A DNA stretch of 64,000 nt from Pseudomonas sp. UBA1879. Lineage in GTDB: Bacteria > Pseudomonadota > Gammaproteobacteria > Pseudomonadales > Pseudomonadaceae. A model generated the notes under the pieces. The model was not told where the DNA came from and did not search any database. It was given only the letters and a program-made list of their open reading frames with translations. The DNA lies in assembly GCF_002338065.1 (NCBI RefSeq), contig NZ_DDHJ01000011.1:1-64000 (forward strand), written 5' to 3'. The position numbers and the translations under genes were made by a program. Positions 8,800 to 18,327 of the stretch are shown in pieces (the stretch's first letter is position 1; every line of letters begins with the position of its first letter).

Positions 8800-11106
8800 C
8801 TAGAAGCCCTCAGCCCTCCAGCCCACCATGACCGGCGGCTCAAACGCCGTGATCTCCGGCACCGGCCCGCTCCATTTCTCGACCTCCACCGATGCCGTTT
8901 GGGCTGCGCAGCCTTGTGACAGGCTTGACGCGCCAACGTCTTCGGTCACGACGTTGGGATTGCCGTGCTTTTCCAGGCAGCCCGGCTGCGCTTTGTTCAG
9001 CGGGTCGAACCAGGCGCCGGTGGCGATTTGCGCCACGCCAGGCCGAATGTCATCGGAGACGATCACTCCCGCCAGAAACGCCCCACGCTGGTTCCAGACC
9101 TTGACCACATCACCTTCAGAAATGCCCCGCGCGTCGGCGTCTTGACGATTGAGGGTCAGCGGTTCTCGCCCTTGCACCTTCGAGGCCTGACTGTACGCCC
9201 CATGGTCGTACTGACTGTGCAAGCGGGTTTTCGGCTGGTTCGACAGCAGGTGCAGGGCGAACGGCGTGGCCGGTTTGTCGAGCCACACGGGGTGGCCAGG
9301 GCAATCGGTATAGCCGAAGCCGGCGATGCGCTCGCTGAAGATTTCGATCTTGCCTGAGGGCGTCGGCAGCCGGTGGTTCTCCGGGTCATCGCGAAACCCC
9401 TGAAGCAGCACGGTATCGTTCGGCGGGTAGTCGATTTCGAACAGCCCGTCGCGCCAGAACTGATCGTAGTCGGGCAGCGTAATGCCGAAGCTGTCGGCCC
9501 GCTGACGAGACTCCTCATACATGAAGCGCAGCCATTGTCCCGCATCGCGTCCTTCGGTGAAGACCTCCTCGAACCCCAGACGCCGGGAGAGGTCGGCGAG
9601 AATCGAATAATCGTCCCGCGATTCACCCACCGGTTCGATGGCCTGCTTCATGGCGATCATGTAGCGGTCCGACGCCGCGCTGCCAATGTCGTCACGCTCC
9701 AGCGCAGTCGTCGCGGGCAACACGATATCGGCGTACTTGGCCTGAGCCGTCCAGTATTGCTCGTGGACGATGATGGTCTCCGGACGCGCCCAGGCTTCCA
9801 GCAAACGATTCAGGTCCTGGTGATGATGAAAGATATTGCCCCCGGCCCAGTACACGAGGCGAATGTCCGGGTAATGCAGGCGCTGGCCGTTGTAGTCGAA
9901 GGGCATGCCGGGGTTGAGCAGCATGTCGGTGACCCGCGCCACCGGGATGAAATCCTTCACCGCATTCATACCTTGCGAGAAACGCGGACCGGAAAACGCC
10001 TTGCGTCCGCTGCCCGTGTTGTTCATGCAGCCATAGCCCAACCCGAACCCGCCGCCCGGCAGGCCGATCTGGCCGAGCATCGCGGCGAGGGTCACCGTCA
10101 TCCAGAACGGCTGCTCGCCATGCACCGAGCGCTGCAGCGAATAGGCAACGTTGATCATCGTGCGCTTGCTCGCCATTTCCCGCGCCAGGGTGGTGATGCG
10201 TGCGGCCGTAATGTCTGTCAGCGCGGCGGCCCACTCCGGCGTCTTGGCGATGCCGTCCACGCGCCCTTGCAGGTAGTCGATGAAGCGCGCGTGGCCCACC
10301 GTATAGCGTTGTAAAAATCCTTCGTCGTGCAGCCCCTCCTCCACCAGCACCCAACATAGCGCCATCATCAACGCCGTATCGCTGCCGGGCCGCACGGCCA
10401 GCCATTCGTTGTGTTCAGGGCCCTGCAAATCGTCCCGCAACGGGCTGACATTGACGAACTTCACCCCGGCCTCGGCCATTCGCCGAATGCCGCCTTCGAC
10501 CAGGTGATCGCTCGCGCCACCAGGGCTGCACTGGGCGTTTTTCACCGGCAGCCCGCCGAACGCGACAAACAGCTCGCACTGTTGCGCCAGGTTCTGCCAG
10601 GAGGTGTGCGCCGCCAGCAGCCAATCCATGTTGCCGACGATGTGAGGCATCAGCACCCGGCCGGCGCCGAGGCTGTAGCTGTCGACGCTGTACACGTAGC
10701 CGCCAAAGCCGTTGAGGAAACGGTGCAGTTGACTTTGTGCGTGGTGGAACCGCCCAGCGCTGCCCCAGCCGTAGCTGCCGCCGAAAATGGCCTTGTTGCC
10801 GTGCTCGCCCTTGACCCGCGACAGCTCGCTGGCGACCAGCTCTAGCGCCGTTTCCCACGGCACTTCGACGAACGCCTCCTGCCCACGTAGATGGGGGCTG
10901 CGCAGCGCCGGGTGATCGCCGAACCGTTCGAGAAAACTGCGACGCACCGCCGGACGACGAATCCGCGTAGGCGAATCGATGGCGCGTGGAATCGAGGCGC
11001 CAATGGGCGACGGGTCGGCATCCCACGGCACCGGCTCCATGGCGTCGAGTCGTCCATTCTCCACGCGCGGACGATAGGCGCCCCAATGCATCGACGTGAA
11101 ACTCAT
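8800..11106 (-). CDS. BisC-like molybdopterin oxidoreductase (biotin/methionine sulfoxide reductase type)
   Basis: 768 residues if started at the ATG at 11106; a GTG at 11157 would add 17 residues that family members lack. The DMSO-reductase/BisC type is shown by MHWGAYRP at the N-terminus, IFGGSYGWGSAGRFHHA, the molybdenum-ligand serine 145 in DSYSLGAG, AMLGQIGLPGGGFGLGY, and the cofactor domain ending NPNVVTEDV. There is no Fe-S cysteine motif and no twin-arginine leader, so it is a cytoplasmic single-cofactor enzyme like E. coli BisC, not a periplasmic TorA/DorA. It reduces S-oxides such as biotin or free methionine-S-sulfoxide. It sits directly downstream of the second sulfonate-type binding protein. 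Confidence 0.88.
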   Translation of the reverse strand: MSFTSMHWGAYRPRVENGRLDAMEPVPWDADPSPIGASIPRAIDSPTRIRRPAVRRSFLERFGDHPALRSPHLRGQEAFVEVPWETALELVASELSRVKGEHGNKAIFGGSYGWGSAGRFHHAQSQLHRFLNGFGGYVYSVDSYSLGAGRVLMPHIVGNMDWLLAAHTSWQNLAQQCELFVAFGGLPVKNAQCSPGGASDHLVEGGIRRMAEAGVKFVNVSPLRDDLQGPEHNEWLAVRPGSDTALMMALCWVLVEEGLHDEGFLQRYTVGHARFIDYLQGRVDGIAKTPEWAAALTDITAARITTLAREMASKRTMINVAYSLQRSVHGEQPFWMTVTLAAMLGQIGLPGGGFGLGYGCMNNTGSGRKAFSGPRFSQGMNAVKDFIPVARVTDMLLNPGMPFDYNGQRLHYPDIRLVYWAGGNIFHHHQDLNRLLEAWARPETIIVHEQYWTAQAKYADIVLPATTALERDDIGSAASDRYMIAMKQAIEPVGESRDDYSILADLSRRLGFEEVFTEGRDAGQWLRFMYEESRQRADSFGITLPDYDQFWRDGLFEIDYPPNDTVLLQGFRDDPENHRLPTPSGKIEIFSERIAGFGYTDCPGHPVWLDKPATPFALHLLSNQPKTRLHSQYDHGAYSQASKVQGREPLTLNRQDADARGISEGDVVKVWNQRGAFLAGVIVSDDIRPGVAQIATGAWFDPLNKAQPGCLEKHGNPNVVTEDVGASSLSQGCAAQTASVEVEKWSGPVPEITAFEPPVMVGWRAEGF

Positions 11107-11156
11107 GCCCCGAACACCCCCAAAGTCTGACCCCTCATCCAACGCATGACGCGGCA

Positions 11157-12134
11157 CTAACGCTGCGCTTGTGCAGCGGCCGTCCCGGACGTCCCGAGTA
11201 CGGCGCTGAACGAATCGTCGAACACAGTGGCAGCCGGATAGGATTTCGTCAGCCCTTCTTTGTTGAAAAAGTCGATGGTTTGCTGGGCCTGAACGATGGA
11301 CTTCGGGGAGATGGGCTCGACCGTGGTGGCCGAACGCTCGAACCAGCCCCGCGCCACGTCAGGATCAGCCTTGCTCAACCCCGCCCAGGCGGTGGCGTAG
11401 GTATCGGTGTTTTGCTTGCTGGCGACCGACCAGGCGCGGGCTTTTTGCAAACGCTGGATGAAGTCGGTGATCTGCGCGCGTTTGTCTTTGATCGCTTTGT
11501 CGTTGGCGACAATGAAGCTCTGCGCGGGAATCAATGCAGTGGCCGTCGCCAGCACGTGCGCGCCCTGCCGCTCCTGTTGAATGACGTAGGGGTCCCACGT
11601 GGCGATGGCGTCCACTGAACCGCCATCCAGCGCGTGGGAGGCATCCAGCGCGCTCAAATAGCGGTACTCCACGGCGTCTCGCGGCACGCCGGCTTTGTCC
11701 AGCGCGGTGAGCATCAATTGCTGGCTCCATGAGCCTTTCCAGATTGCCAGGCGCTTGCCCTTGAGGTCGGCCACCGACTTGATCGTGGAATCCTTGCCGA
11801 CGACGATGGCCACGCCGTCGAGATTCTGCCGAGAAATACCGATGACCTTGATCGGCGCTCCCAACGCGCCTAGGAACAGCACCGGCGCATCGCCGAGCAG
11901 GCCGACGTCCAGCGCGCCGACGTTCAGTGCCTCGGCCACCGGCGAACCGGCGGTGAATTGCTTCCACTCCAGCGTATAAGGCAGGTCGGTCAGCACCCCC
12001 GCCGCTTCCATGACCGTACGGGCGCCGTAACTCTGGTCGCCGACGGTCAAGTCAGCGGCGTGGGCGGACGCCAGGAAAGCGGAAAAAACAAGGGCGGGAA
12101 AGGCGTTACGCCGCAGCAGGGTTTTGATCGACAC
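11157..12134 (-). CDS. Second sulfonate/taurine-type ABC substrate-binding protein
   Basis: 325 residues from the GTG at 12132-12134, chosen because GGAG stands 7 bases before it; an ATG 8 codons upstream has no ribosome site. Signal peptide with a hydrophobic core (FPALVFSAFLASAHA) and cleavage before ADLTVG. Family marks: GSPVAEALNVGALDVGLLGDAP and SVADLKGKRLAIWKGSWSQQ. It is the same family as the binding protein at 5040 but clearly diverged. Again no permease or ATPase accompanies it. It lies upstream of, and on the same strand as, the BisC-like gene, suggesting an imported S-oxidised compound as ligand. Confidence 0.87.
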   Translation of the reverse strand: MSIKTLLRRNAFPALVFSAFLASAHAADLTVGDQSYGARTVMEAAGVLTDLPYTLEWKQFTAGSPVAEALNVGALDVGLLGDAPVLFLGALGAPIKVIGISRQNLDGVAIVVGKDSTIKSVADLKGKRLAIWKGSWSQQLMLTALDKAGVPRDAVEYRYLSALDASHALDGGSVDAIATWDPYVIQQERQGAHVLATATALIPAQSFIVANDKAIKDKRAQITDFIQRLQKARAWSVASKQNTDTYATAWAGLSKADPDVARGWFERSATTVEPISPKSIVQAQQTIDFFNKEGLTKSYPAATVFDDSFSAVLGTSGTAAAQAQR

Positions 12135-12459
12135 GAGCAATCTCCACAGAGGCTCCATTGGAACCGGTTCATCAATATGAGTACCGGTCCGCCTGTGCGG
12201 TCGCCGACTGTTCGCCCATGCCGAGCGCGATGCTCATGGGCGGTATAGAACCCTAACACCCGCTATAACATTCAATAAATTCATTAAAGTTATAAGTAAA
12301 TATACCTATTCATCATTACGAATCGGCCTCCCACAAAACCATTGCGCACGGCGCTCTCTGGATTGCTGATCGACAAGACAGGGGGACTGAGGAAAAATGC
12401 CGCCTTTGTCTCGGGGCAGATTGTTTCCCCTGATGACCCATCGCTTCATGAGGTCTTGC
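12135..12459. other. Divergent intergenic control region, no gene
   Basis: 325 bp between the binding protein (minus) and the SNF2 helicase (plus). The central part (about 12255-12320) is AT-rich and contains TATAAC at 12264-12269, also found in the promoter regions at 2528 and 4926 of this sulfur island. No ORF, RNA gene or repeat is recognisable. Confidence 0.5.
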
Positions 12460-15400
12460 ATGCCCACGTCCGCTATCACCCCGGAACACATTCCCGATCA
12501 CTGCATGGCGGTCCTGTTCGGATTGGTGACGGCGTTTCCCGGCAAAGGCGCAAGCTCACTGCTCAAGCTGCTGCGCGGGGCGGGCACACGCGATGACGAC
12601 GGCCGCTTGCTGGACGCCGAAAGCCTGTCAGCGCTCCTTGAGTCGCTGATGCGTGAAGGTTGGGTCGAGGTGGAAGAGCGTCCTGAAGGGCGCTATTTCG
12701 CCGTCACCGCGGAGCGCCGAAATCGCGTATTGCTAAGCCTCTTGAATTCACCCGACTGCACCACCTGGCTGCAGGAAATTTTCGACAGCCTGCCGACGCT
12801 CAGCGCATGGCAGACCCCATCCAGGTCTCGAATCCTGCAGGACATGTGGTTTTTTCTACTGAGCGGCAACCCGGCTGACCTGGCGGAATCACTGCAGCTG
12901 GCGACCCCTTTATTCCTGCTACCCAAGTCGCCCGTGGAACACCCGATGTTTTCGTTGCAGCGCGACCCGGAAGGCCTGCAGGTTTTCGCCGAGCTCGGCG
13001 AAAGCATGCAACGGCTGCTGCTGGAGGATCATCTCAATCTGCTCAACGGCCACCTTGGCCCCGCCGGACGGGCGTACTCGATGGCGCTGCGTGAGATGGA
13101 GGTCCGGCCTGATCGGGCGTTGGCGGTGGAATTGTCATTGCAGGCCTTGTGGCGCGGTGACTGGGACACCCTCGAATACGTGGAAATGGAAGAGCTCGCT
13201 CTGCTGCATCAGACGATCCACCTGATGCTCCGCGGCCAGGTGAGCGACACCCTGATCCTGCTGCGCAGCTGGCTTGCGGAAATGCGCAGGCTCACCAAGA
13301 AACGCAAGGTCGATCTGCCCCCGGTTCTCAACGTCTTTTACTGTTTGGCCCTGTTTACCGAGAACGACCCGAAACAGCGCACCGCGCTCAAGCAAGCGAT
13401 CGCCCATGGTGAAAAAGAACGTTTGGGGGACGCCTATAAGGTATTGCCCTCCCTGCTGGGGCAGTTGGCGGGGGAAAAGTCATTGCCCCTGGCCTCCTTC
13501 AACACCCTCACACTCAATGGGCTGGATGGCCTGCTGGCCGCCATCGCCTTGTACTGGCTAGACGCCTCGGTCACGCGAAGCGAAACGTGGCGCGTGCGGC
13601 TGGAAAGCTACCGCGATGAGCTTTTACGGGATGAATACCTGTGGCTGGCGGCGGAATTCGACGCCTTGATCGCCATGCAATTCGGCAAGCCCCGGCAACT
13701 CGCCGCGCTGCATCAGACCGCTGGTTTGCGTCCGTTGGTCACTCTCCTGCGTCGCCAGGAAGCCTGGGAGCATGCCCTCAGTGCGCTGGCCCAGCTTCGG
13801 CCAGGCAAAGCACCGAGCACACCCGCTCCCGCTGAGAAAACCACGCGACTGGCCTGGAGTCTGTTCCTCGATGACTACTGGGAAAAAATCGAGCCTCGGG
13901 AGCAGAAGCGCAGCGCCAAGGGGCTGTGGAGCAGCGGGCGGGCCGTTTCGCTCAAACGCCTGGTGGAAGATGGCCCGGCCATGGATTTCCTGTGCGAGCA
14001 GGACCGTCAGGCTATCAGCGCCATTCAGGTCAGCCATCACTACAGCCGACCTGATTACGAACTCCCCGCATCCAAGGCCCTACCCCGCCTGATCGGCCAC
14101 CCGGCCGTGTATTGGCAAGACGCCCCCGACGTGCGCATCGACCTGCAGGCGGGGCAGGCCTCCCTGCATCTTCAAGCCAACGACGAGCAGATTCGCGTGC
14201 ACCTGGAGCCGCAGGGTCTCCTTCAGGCCGGCGAAACCTTGGTGCAGAAGGAAACCACGACACGCCTGCTGATTTATTCAATCAATCGCGAACTGCGCAA
14301 AATCGCCGAAATCGTCGGTGACGGCCTGGTCGTGCCCACGTCGGCCAAGGAACAGTTGATCGAGGCCATCAGCGCCATCGCGCCGTTGTTACCGATCCAT
14401 TCAGACATTCCGGAACTCACGGGCGACCTCGACCGGGAACCCGCCGACACTCGCTTGTACGCGCATTTGCTGCCCTTGGCCGAAGGCTTGCGCCTGCAAC
14501 TGCTGGTGCGTCCGCTCGCCGACGGCAGTTGGTTCCGTCCTGGCCATGGGGCAGAAAACCTGCTTGGCGAACGCGATGGCAAGCCCCTGCAGGTGTCGAG
14601 GGATCTGGCCGGCGAGCGGCATACGCTGGAGCAAGTGCTGCAGGCCTGCCCCGGACTCGCCAACGCCGATACCGATGGCCAGGAGTGGCAGCTGGATCAA
14701 CCGCAGCATGCTTTGCAATTGCTGAGCGAACTGCACGCGCTGGACGGCGAGCAACTGCACTGCATCTGGCCGGAAGGCGAACGGATGCGGATCAAGGCAC
14801 GAACCGGGTTGCGGCAGCTCACGCTCGGCTTGCGCCAACAGGGCGACTGGTTCGTCGTTCAGGGCAACATCACCCTCGACGATGGCAAGGTGCTTCAACT
14901 GCGCGAGTTGCTGGAGCTGCTCAAGGCCAGTCCGGGGCGCTTCCTCAAGCTCAACGAGCGCGACTGGCTGGCCCTCGACGACAACCTGCGCAAGCGCCTC
15001 GATGAACTGGCGCACCTGGCTGACAAAATCACCGATCAGGGACTGCGCCTGAGCCCCTTGACCTCGCCGCTGCTGGCCAATCTGGCTCAGGAAGTGGGGC
15101 AATTCGAGGCCGACGCCAGTTGGCAGTCTCACCTTGAGCGGCTGCAATCCTTGCGTGACTACCAGCCACAGGTGCCCGGCACCCTGCAAGCCGAGCTGCG
15201 CGACTACCAACACGACGGCTTTGTCTGGCTCTCGCGCCTGGCCCATTGGGGCGTCGGTGCCTGTCTGGCGGATGACATGGGATTGGGCAAGACCGTGCAG
15301 ACCCTCGCCCTGCTCTTGCAGCGCGCCAGCCTCGGGCCTCAGTTGGTCGTGGCGCCGACGTCGGTGACGCTGAATTGGCAGACGGAATGCCTGCGCTTCG

Positions 15401-16548
15401 CCCCGAGCCTTCGCGTGCGAGTCTATCAACAGCAACGCAGCCTCGCCGACCTCGGGCCGGGGGATCTGGTCGTCGTCAGCTATGGGCTATTGCAGCTGGA
15501 CACCGAAGCCTTCACCGCGCAGCACTGGAACAGTGTCGTGCTGGACGAAGCGCAGGCGATCAAGAACGCTCAGACCAAACGCTCGCAGTCAGTCATGGCC
15601 TTGCAAGCCGACTTCCGCATGGTCGCCACGGGCACCCCGTTGGAAAACCATCTGGGCGAGCTGTGGAACCTGTTTCGCTTTATCAACCCTGGCTTGCTTG
15701 GCAGTCAGGAAAGCTTCGCCGCCCGCTTCGCCACCCCCATCGAGCAAGGTGACGCTGCGGCACGTCGGGCACTGAAAGCGTTGATCCAACCCTTCATTCT
15801 TCGTCGCCTGAAAAGCCAGGTGCTCGAAGAGCTTCCGGCCCGAACCGAAATTACCTACAAGGTGCCGCTGTCGGACGAAGAAGCGCATCAATACGAAGCG
15901 TTGCGGCGACAAGCCGTGGACAACCTGTCGCGCCTCGACCCGCAGGCCGGGAGATCCATGCAGGTGCTGGCGGAAATCACCCGCTTGCGCCGCTTCTGTT
16001 GCCATCCGTCACTGGTCCTGCCCGGCTCCTCACTGCAAAGCAGCAAACTGGAGGCCTTCAAGGAAATCGTCGACGAACTGCTGGAGAATCGCCACAAGGC
16101 CCTGGTCTTCAGCCAGTTTGTCGATCACCTCAGCATCGTTCGCAGCTGGCTCGATCAGCAGGGCATCGCGTATCAATACCTCGACGGCTCCACGCCCACC
16201 AAAGAACGGCAGAACCGCGTCAACGCTTTTCAGGCCGGTGTCGGTGACATCTTTTTGATCAGCCTCAAGGCCGGTGGCAGCGGTTTGAACCTGACAGCGG
16301 CGGATTACGTGATCCACCTCGATCCTTGGTGGAACCCGGCGGTGGAAGATCAGGCCAGTGACCGTGCCCATCGCATGGGCCAGCAACGCCCGGTGACGAT
16401 CTACCGACTGGTGACCGAAAACAGCATCGAAGAACAGATCGTCGGCCTTCATGGGCAAAAGCGCGATCTGGCGGACAGCTTGCTGGACGGCGGGGAAATC
16501 AGCGCGAAGCTGGACGCAGATGCGCTGTTGGAGTTGCTGAAGGGCTAG
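12460..16548 (+). CDS. SNF2-family DEAD/DEAH helicase (RapA/HepA-like class)
   Basis: 1362 residues from the ATG at 12460 (AGG 6 bases upstream); earlier in-frame ATGs are possible. The N-terminal ~900 residues are low-similarity regulatory sequence without a zinc-finger I can identify. The SNF2 motor follows: motif I DDMGLGKT from residue 938, motif II DEAQ near 1028, motif III GTPLENHLGELWNLF, then the C-terminal lobe with VFSQFVDHL, LDGSTPTKERQ, LISLKAGGSGLNL and SDRAHRMGQQ. It translocates on double-stranded DNA using ATP. It stands alone, so the partner and purpose (transcription recycling, repair, defence) are not given by context. Confidence 0.9.
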   Translation: MPTSAITPEHIPDHCMAVLFGLVTAFPGKGASSLLKLLRGAGTRDDDGRLLDAESLSALLESLMREGWVEVEERPEGRYFAVTAERRNRVLLSLLNSPDCTTWLQEIFDSLPTLSAWQTPSRSRILQDMWFFLLSGNPADLAESLQLATPLFLLPKSPVEHPMFSLQRDPEGLQVFAELGESMQRLLLEDHLNLLNGHLGPAGRAYSMALREMEVRPDRALAVELSLQALWRGDWDTLEYVEMEELALLHQTIHLMLRGQVSDTLILLRSWLAEMRRLTKKRKVDLPPVLNVFYCLALFTENDPKQRTALKQAIAHGEKERLGDAYKVLPSLLGQLAGEKSLPLASFNTLTLNGLDGLLAAIALYWLDASVTRSETWRVRLESYRDELLRDEYLWLAAEFDALIAMQFGKPRQLAALHQTAGLRPLVTLLRRQEAWEHALSALAQLRPGKAPSTPAPAEKTTRLAWSLFLDDYWEKIEPREQKRSAKGLWSSGRAVSLKRLVEDGPAMDFLCEQDRQAISAIQVSHHYSRPDYELPASKALPRLIGHPAVYWQDAPDVRIDLQAGQASLHLQANDEQIRVHLEPQGLLQAGETLVQKETTTRLLIYSINRELRKIAEIVGDGLVVPTSAKEQLIEAISAIAPLLPIHSDIPELTGDLDREPADTRLYAHLLPLAEGLRLQLLVRPLADGSWFRPGHGAENLLGERDGKPLQVSRDLAGERHTLEQVLQACPGLANADTDGQEWQLDQPQHALQLLSELHALDGEQLHCIWPEGERMRIKARTGLRQLTLGLRQQGDWFVVQGNITLDDGKVLQLRELLELLKASPGRFLKLNERDWLALDDNLRKRLDELAHLADKITDQGLRLSPLTSPLLANLAQEVGQFEADASWQSHLERLQSLRDYQPQVPGTLQAELRDYQHDGFVWLSRLAHWGVGACLADDMGLGKTVQTLALLLQRASLGPQLVVAPTSVTLNWQTECLRFAPSLRVRVYQQQRSLADLGPGDLVVVSYGLLQLDTEAFTAQHWNSVVLDEAQAIKNAQTKRSQSVMALQADFRMVATGTPLENHLGELWNLFRFINPGLLGSQESFAARFATPIEQGDAAARRALKALIQPFILRRLKSQVLEELPARTEITYKVPLSDEEAHQYEALRRQAVDNLSRLDPQAGRSMQVLAEITRLRRFCCHPSLVLPGSSLQSSKLEAFKEIVDELLENRHKALVFSQFVDHLSIVRSWLDQQGIAYQYLDGSTPTKERQNRVNAFQAGVGDIFLISLKAGGSGLNLTAADYVIHLDPWWNPAVEDQASDRAHRMGQQRPVTIYRLVTENSIEEQIVGLHGQKRDLADSLLDGGEISAKLDADALLELLKG

Positions 16549-16655
16549 TGGCGAACGTGAGGGCGGTCAGGTCTGCACCTACCTGACGGCCTCACCTGTT
16601 CGTGGCGTATAGAGGCGGGTGAAGGCGATGACCTGACCACCAAAACGCGCGCATA

Positions 16656-16686
16656 AAAAAACGCCGCTCTGGTGAGCGGCGTTTTT
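16656..16686 (-). terminator. Rho-independent terminator of the tRNA operon
   Basis: AAAAACGCCGCTC, 4-base loop, GAGCGGCGTTTTT: a strong GC stem with T tracts on both sides. It lies 5 bases past the last tRNA on the minus strand and can also stop transcription from the helicase gene. Confidence 0.9.
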
Positions 16687-16691
16687 GAATT

Positions 16692-16767
<76 letters not shown>

Positions 16768-16770
16768 AAA

Positions 16771-16846
16771 TGGCGTCCCCTAGGGGACTCGAACCCCTGT
16801 TACCGCCGTGAAAGGGCGGTGTCCTAGGCCACTAGACGAAGGGGAC
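16771..16846 (-). tRNA. tRNA-Glu (TTC), copy 1
   Basis: 76 nt with encoded CCA. Acceptor stem GTCCCCT/AGGGGAC, anticodon loop CTTTCAC giving TTC, and GTTCGAGTC T-arm. Only 3 bases separate it from tRNA-Gly copy 1, so the two are processed from one transcript. Confidence 0.98.
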
Positions 16847-16948
16847 ACTGCCTGAAACACCATGGTGTTGTGTTTCAGTTCCAGACTCACAGCCGAAGAT
16901 GTGTTCTGGTTTCACTCAACCCTGCCCTTAGGCAAGGCTGCTTAAAAT

Positions 16949-17024
<76 letters not shown>

Positions 17025-17026
17025 AT

Positions 17027-17102
17027 TGGCGTCCCCTAGGGGACTCGAACCCCTGTTACCGCCGTGAAAGGGCGGTGTCCTAGGCCACTAGACGAAGGGG
17101 AC
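17027..17102 (-). tRNA. tRNA-Glu (TTC), copy 2
   Basis: 76 nt with CCA, identical to copy 1. It is first in transcription order, directly downstream of the operon promoter, and 2 bases from tRNA-Gly copy 2. Confidence 0.98.
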
Positions 17103-17163
17103 ACGCTACAACATTCACTCCCTGCTACGCGCCGCTGTGTGCTTTACGCTGCAAGTGGCGCGC

Positions 17164-17192
17164 ATTCTATGGATGGTTAGAAGGGTCGTCAA
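17164..17192 (-). promoter_or_regulatory. Sigma-70 promoter of the tRNA operon
   Basis: On the minus strand: -35 TTGACG (17187-17192), exactly 17 bases, -10 TAGAAT (17164-17169), then a GCGCGCC discriminator. This is the layout of strong, stringently controlled stable-RNA promoters. The start would be near 17156. Confidence 0.8.
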
Positions 17193-17366
17193 CCCCCCAA
17201 TGAAAATTTATTCAAATCAATGACTTCGCCCTCTATTTCAGCCCACCATGGCCGATATCTACCGAGAAGAAAGCGCTTCTATATAAAGTGGCGCGACCAG
17301 CGCCCTTCCCGTGCCAGTGCATAGCCACTACACTCGCGCACAATCAACTAGATCGAGGTTTGTACG

Positions 17367-18140
17367 GTGACACCACTGATTATCACCCTGATGGTTGTAG
17401 CAGGCATCGTACTCTTGATCGCGATCGGCTACCTGAACCACGTCGCCGAGCAGAAAAAGGTCGAGCGCGCCCGCACCCTCGTCGAGCTCAACGATCGCCT
17501 GCGCCGCTGCAGCGAGTTGTCCGAAACCTTTCCCGGCCAACTCATGACCCCTGCCCTCAAACTGCTGCTCGTGCGGCTGGAATTGAACGTGGTCAAGCGC
17601 CTCATCGCCTTGGAGCGACGCCACAATCCGGCGATTCAGGAGCACGAAAAAGAATTGGAAGCACAGGTCGCCCAAGGCGACAACATCAAGATCAGCAACC
17701 CGACCAGCCCGATTCAGACCGAAGCCAAGGCCAAGGACGTGCGTTTCCTGCTCGAAGCGATGCACGGCCAGGTCACCCGCGCGGCCCACGACGGCTTCTT
17801 GCAAACGGCGGAAGCCAAGCATTGGGTGCGCGAGATTCGCAGCATGCTGGTCCTGCTGCATATTGAGTTCTTCAATAACCTGGGCCAGGCCGCATTGAAC
17901 CAGGAACAGCCTGGGCAAGCGCGTCTGGCCTTTGAGCGCGGCGTTCAATACCTGAAGAATCAGCCAGAACCGGCTCCGTGGAAGACCCATCTGCAAGCGA
18001 TGGAGCGCCAGTTGGCGCGTGCCAATGCCATGGTGCTCGACACCATCGCCCCGACGGAAGACGATCATAACGAATTGACCGAAGGGCTGAAGGCGGACGA
18101 CGCCGATGCCGAATGGAAGAAGAAGGCCATCTACGACTGA
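17367..18140 (+). CDS. Conserved hypothetical membrane-anchored protein
   Basis: 257 residues from a GTG start with GAGG about 9 bases upstream. The N-terminus is a single hydrophobic segment (about residues 4-22, LIITLMVVAGIVLLIAIGYL), then a largely helical, charged cytoplasmic part containing a possible tetratricopeptide-like stretch (NLGQAALNQEQPGQARLAFE near 170-190). I do not recognise a named family; it resembles conserved Pseudomonas proteins of unknown function. It is divergent from the tRNA operon and appears to be a single-gene unit. Confidence 0.75.
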   Translation: MTPLIITLMVVAGIVLLIAIGYLNHVAEQKKVERARTLVELNDRLRRCSELSETFPGQLMTPALKLLLVRLELNVVKRLIALERRHNPAIQEHEKELEAQVAQGDNIKISNPTSPIQTEAKAKDVRFLLEAMHGQVTRAAHDGFLQTAEAKHWVREIRSMLVLLHIEFFNNLGQAALNQEQPGQARLAFERGVQYLKNQPEPAPWKTHLQAMERQLARANAMVLDTIAPTEDDHNELTEGLKADDADAEWKKKAIYD

Positions 18141-18220
18141 TGGCTGACGGCTCAGCGCATAAACGCGCGCTCACCGTTGAGCTGCGTCAGATGCCGTTTT
18201 AGGGGTGCCGCCACATTTAT

Positions 18221-18246
18221 GTAGGAGCGAATGAATTCGCTCCTAC
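18221..18246. repeat. REP element (GTAGGAGCGAAT type)
   Basis: Near-perfect 26-bp palindrome GTAGGAGCGAAT-GA-ATTCGCTCCTAC between two convergent genes. Same family as the REPs at 4812 and 40112. Confidence 0.8.
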
Positions 18247-18327
18247 AGGTGGATACGCGTCAGGCCCTGCTTCTCGCTTCCACAATCGAATGCATGTCAA
18301 CGCCTAGCCAAAGCGCCGCCGCTCATC

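Noticed and set aside
14401..15435. 344-residue antisense frame inside the SNF2 gene
   Set aside because: Low-complexity Gln/Leu-rich translation with no family, fully inside a strong helicase gene.
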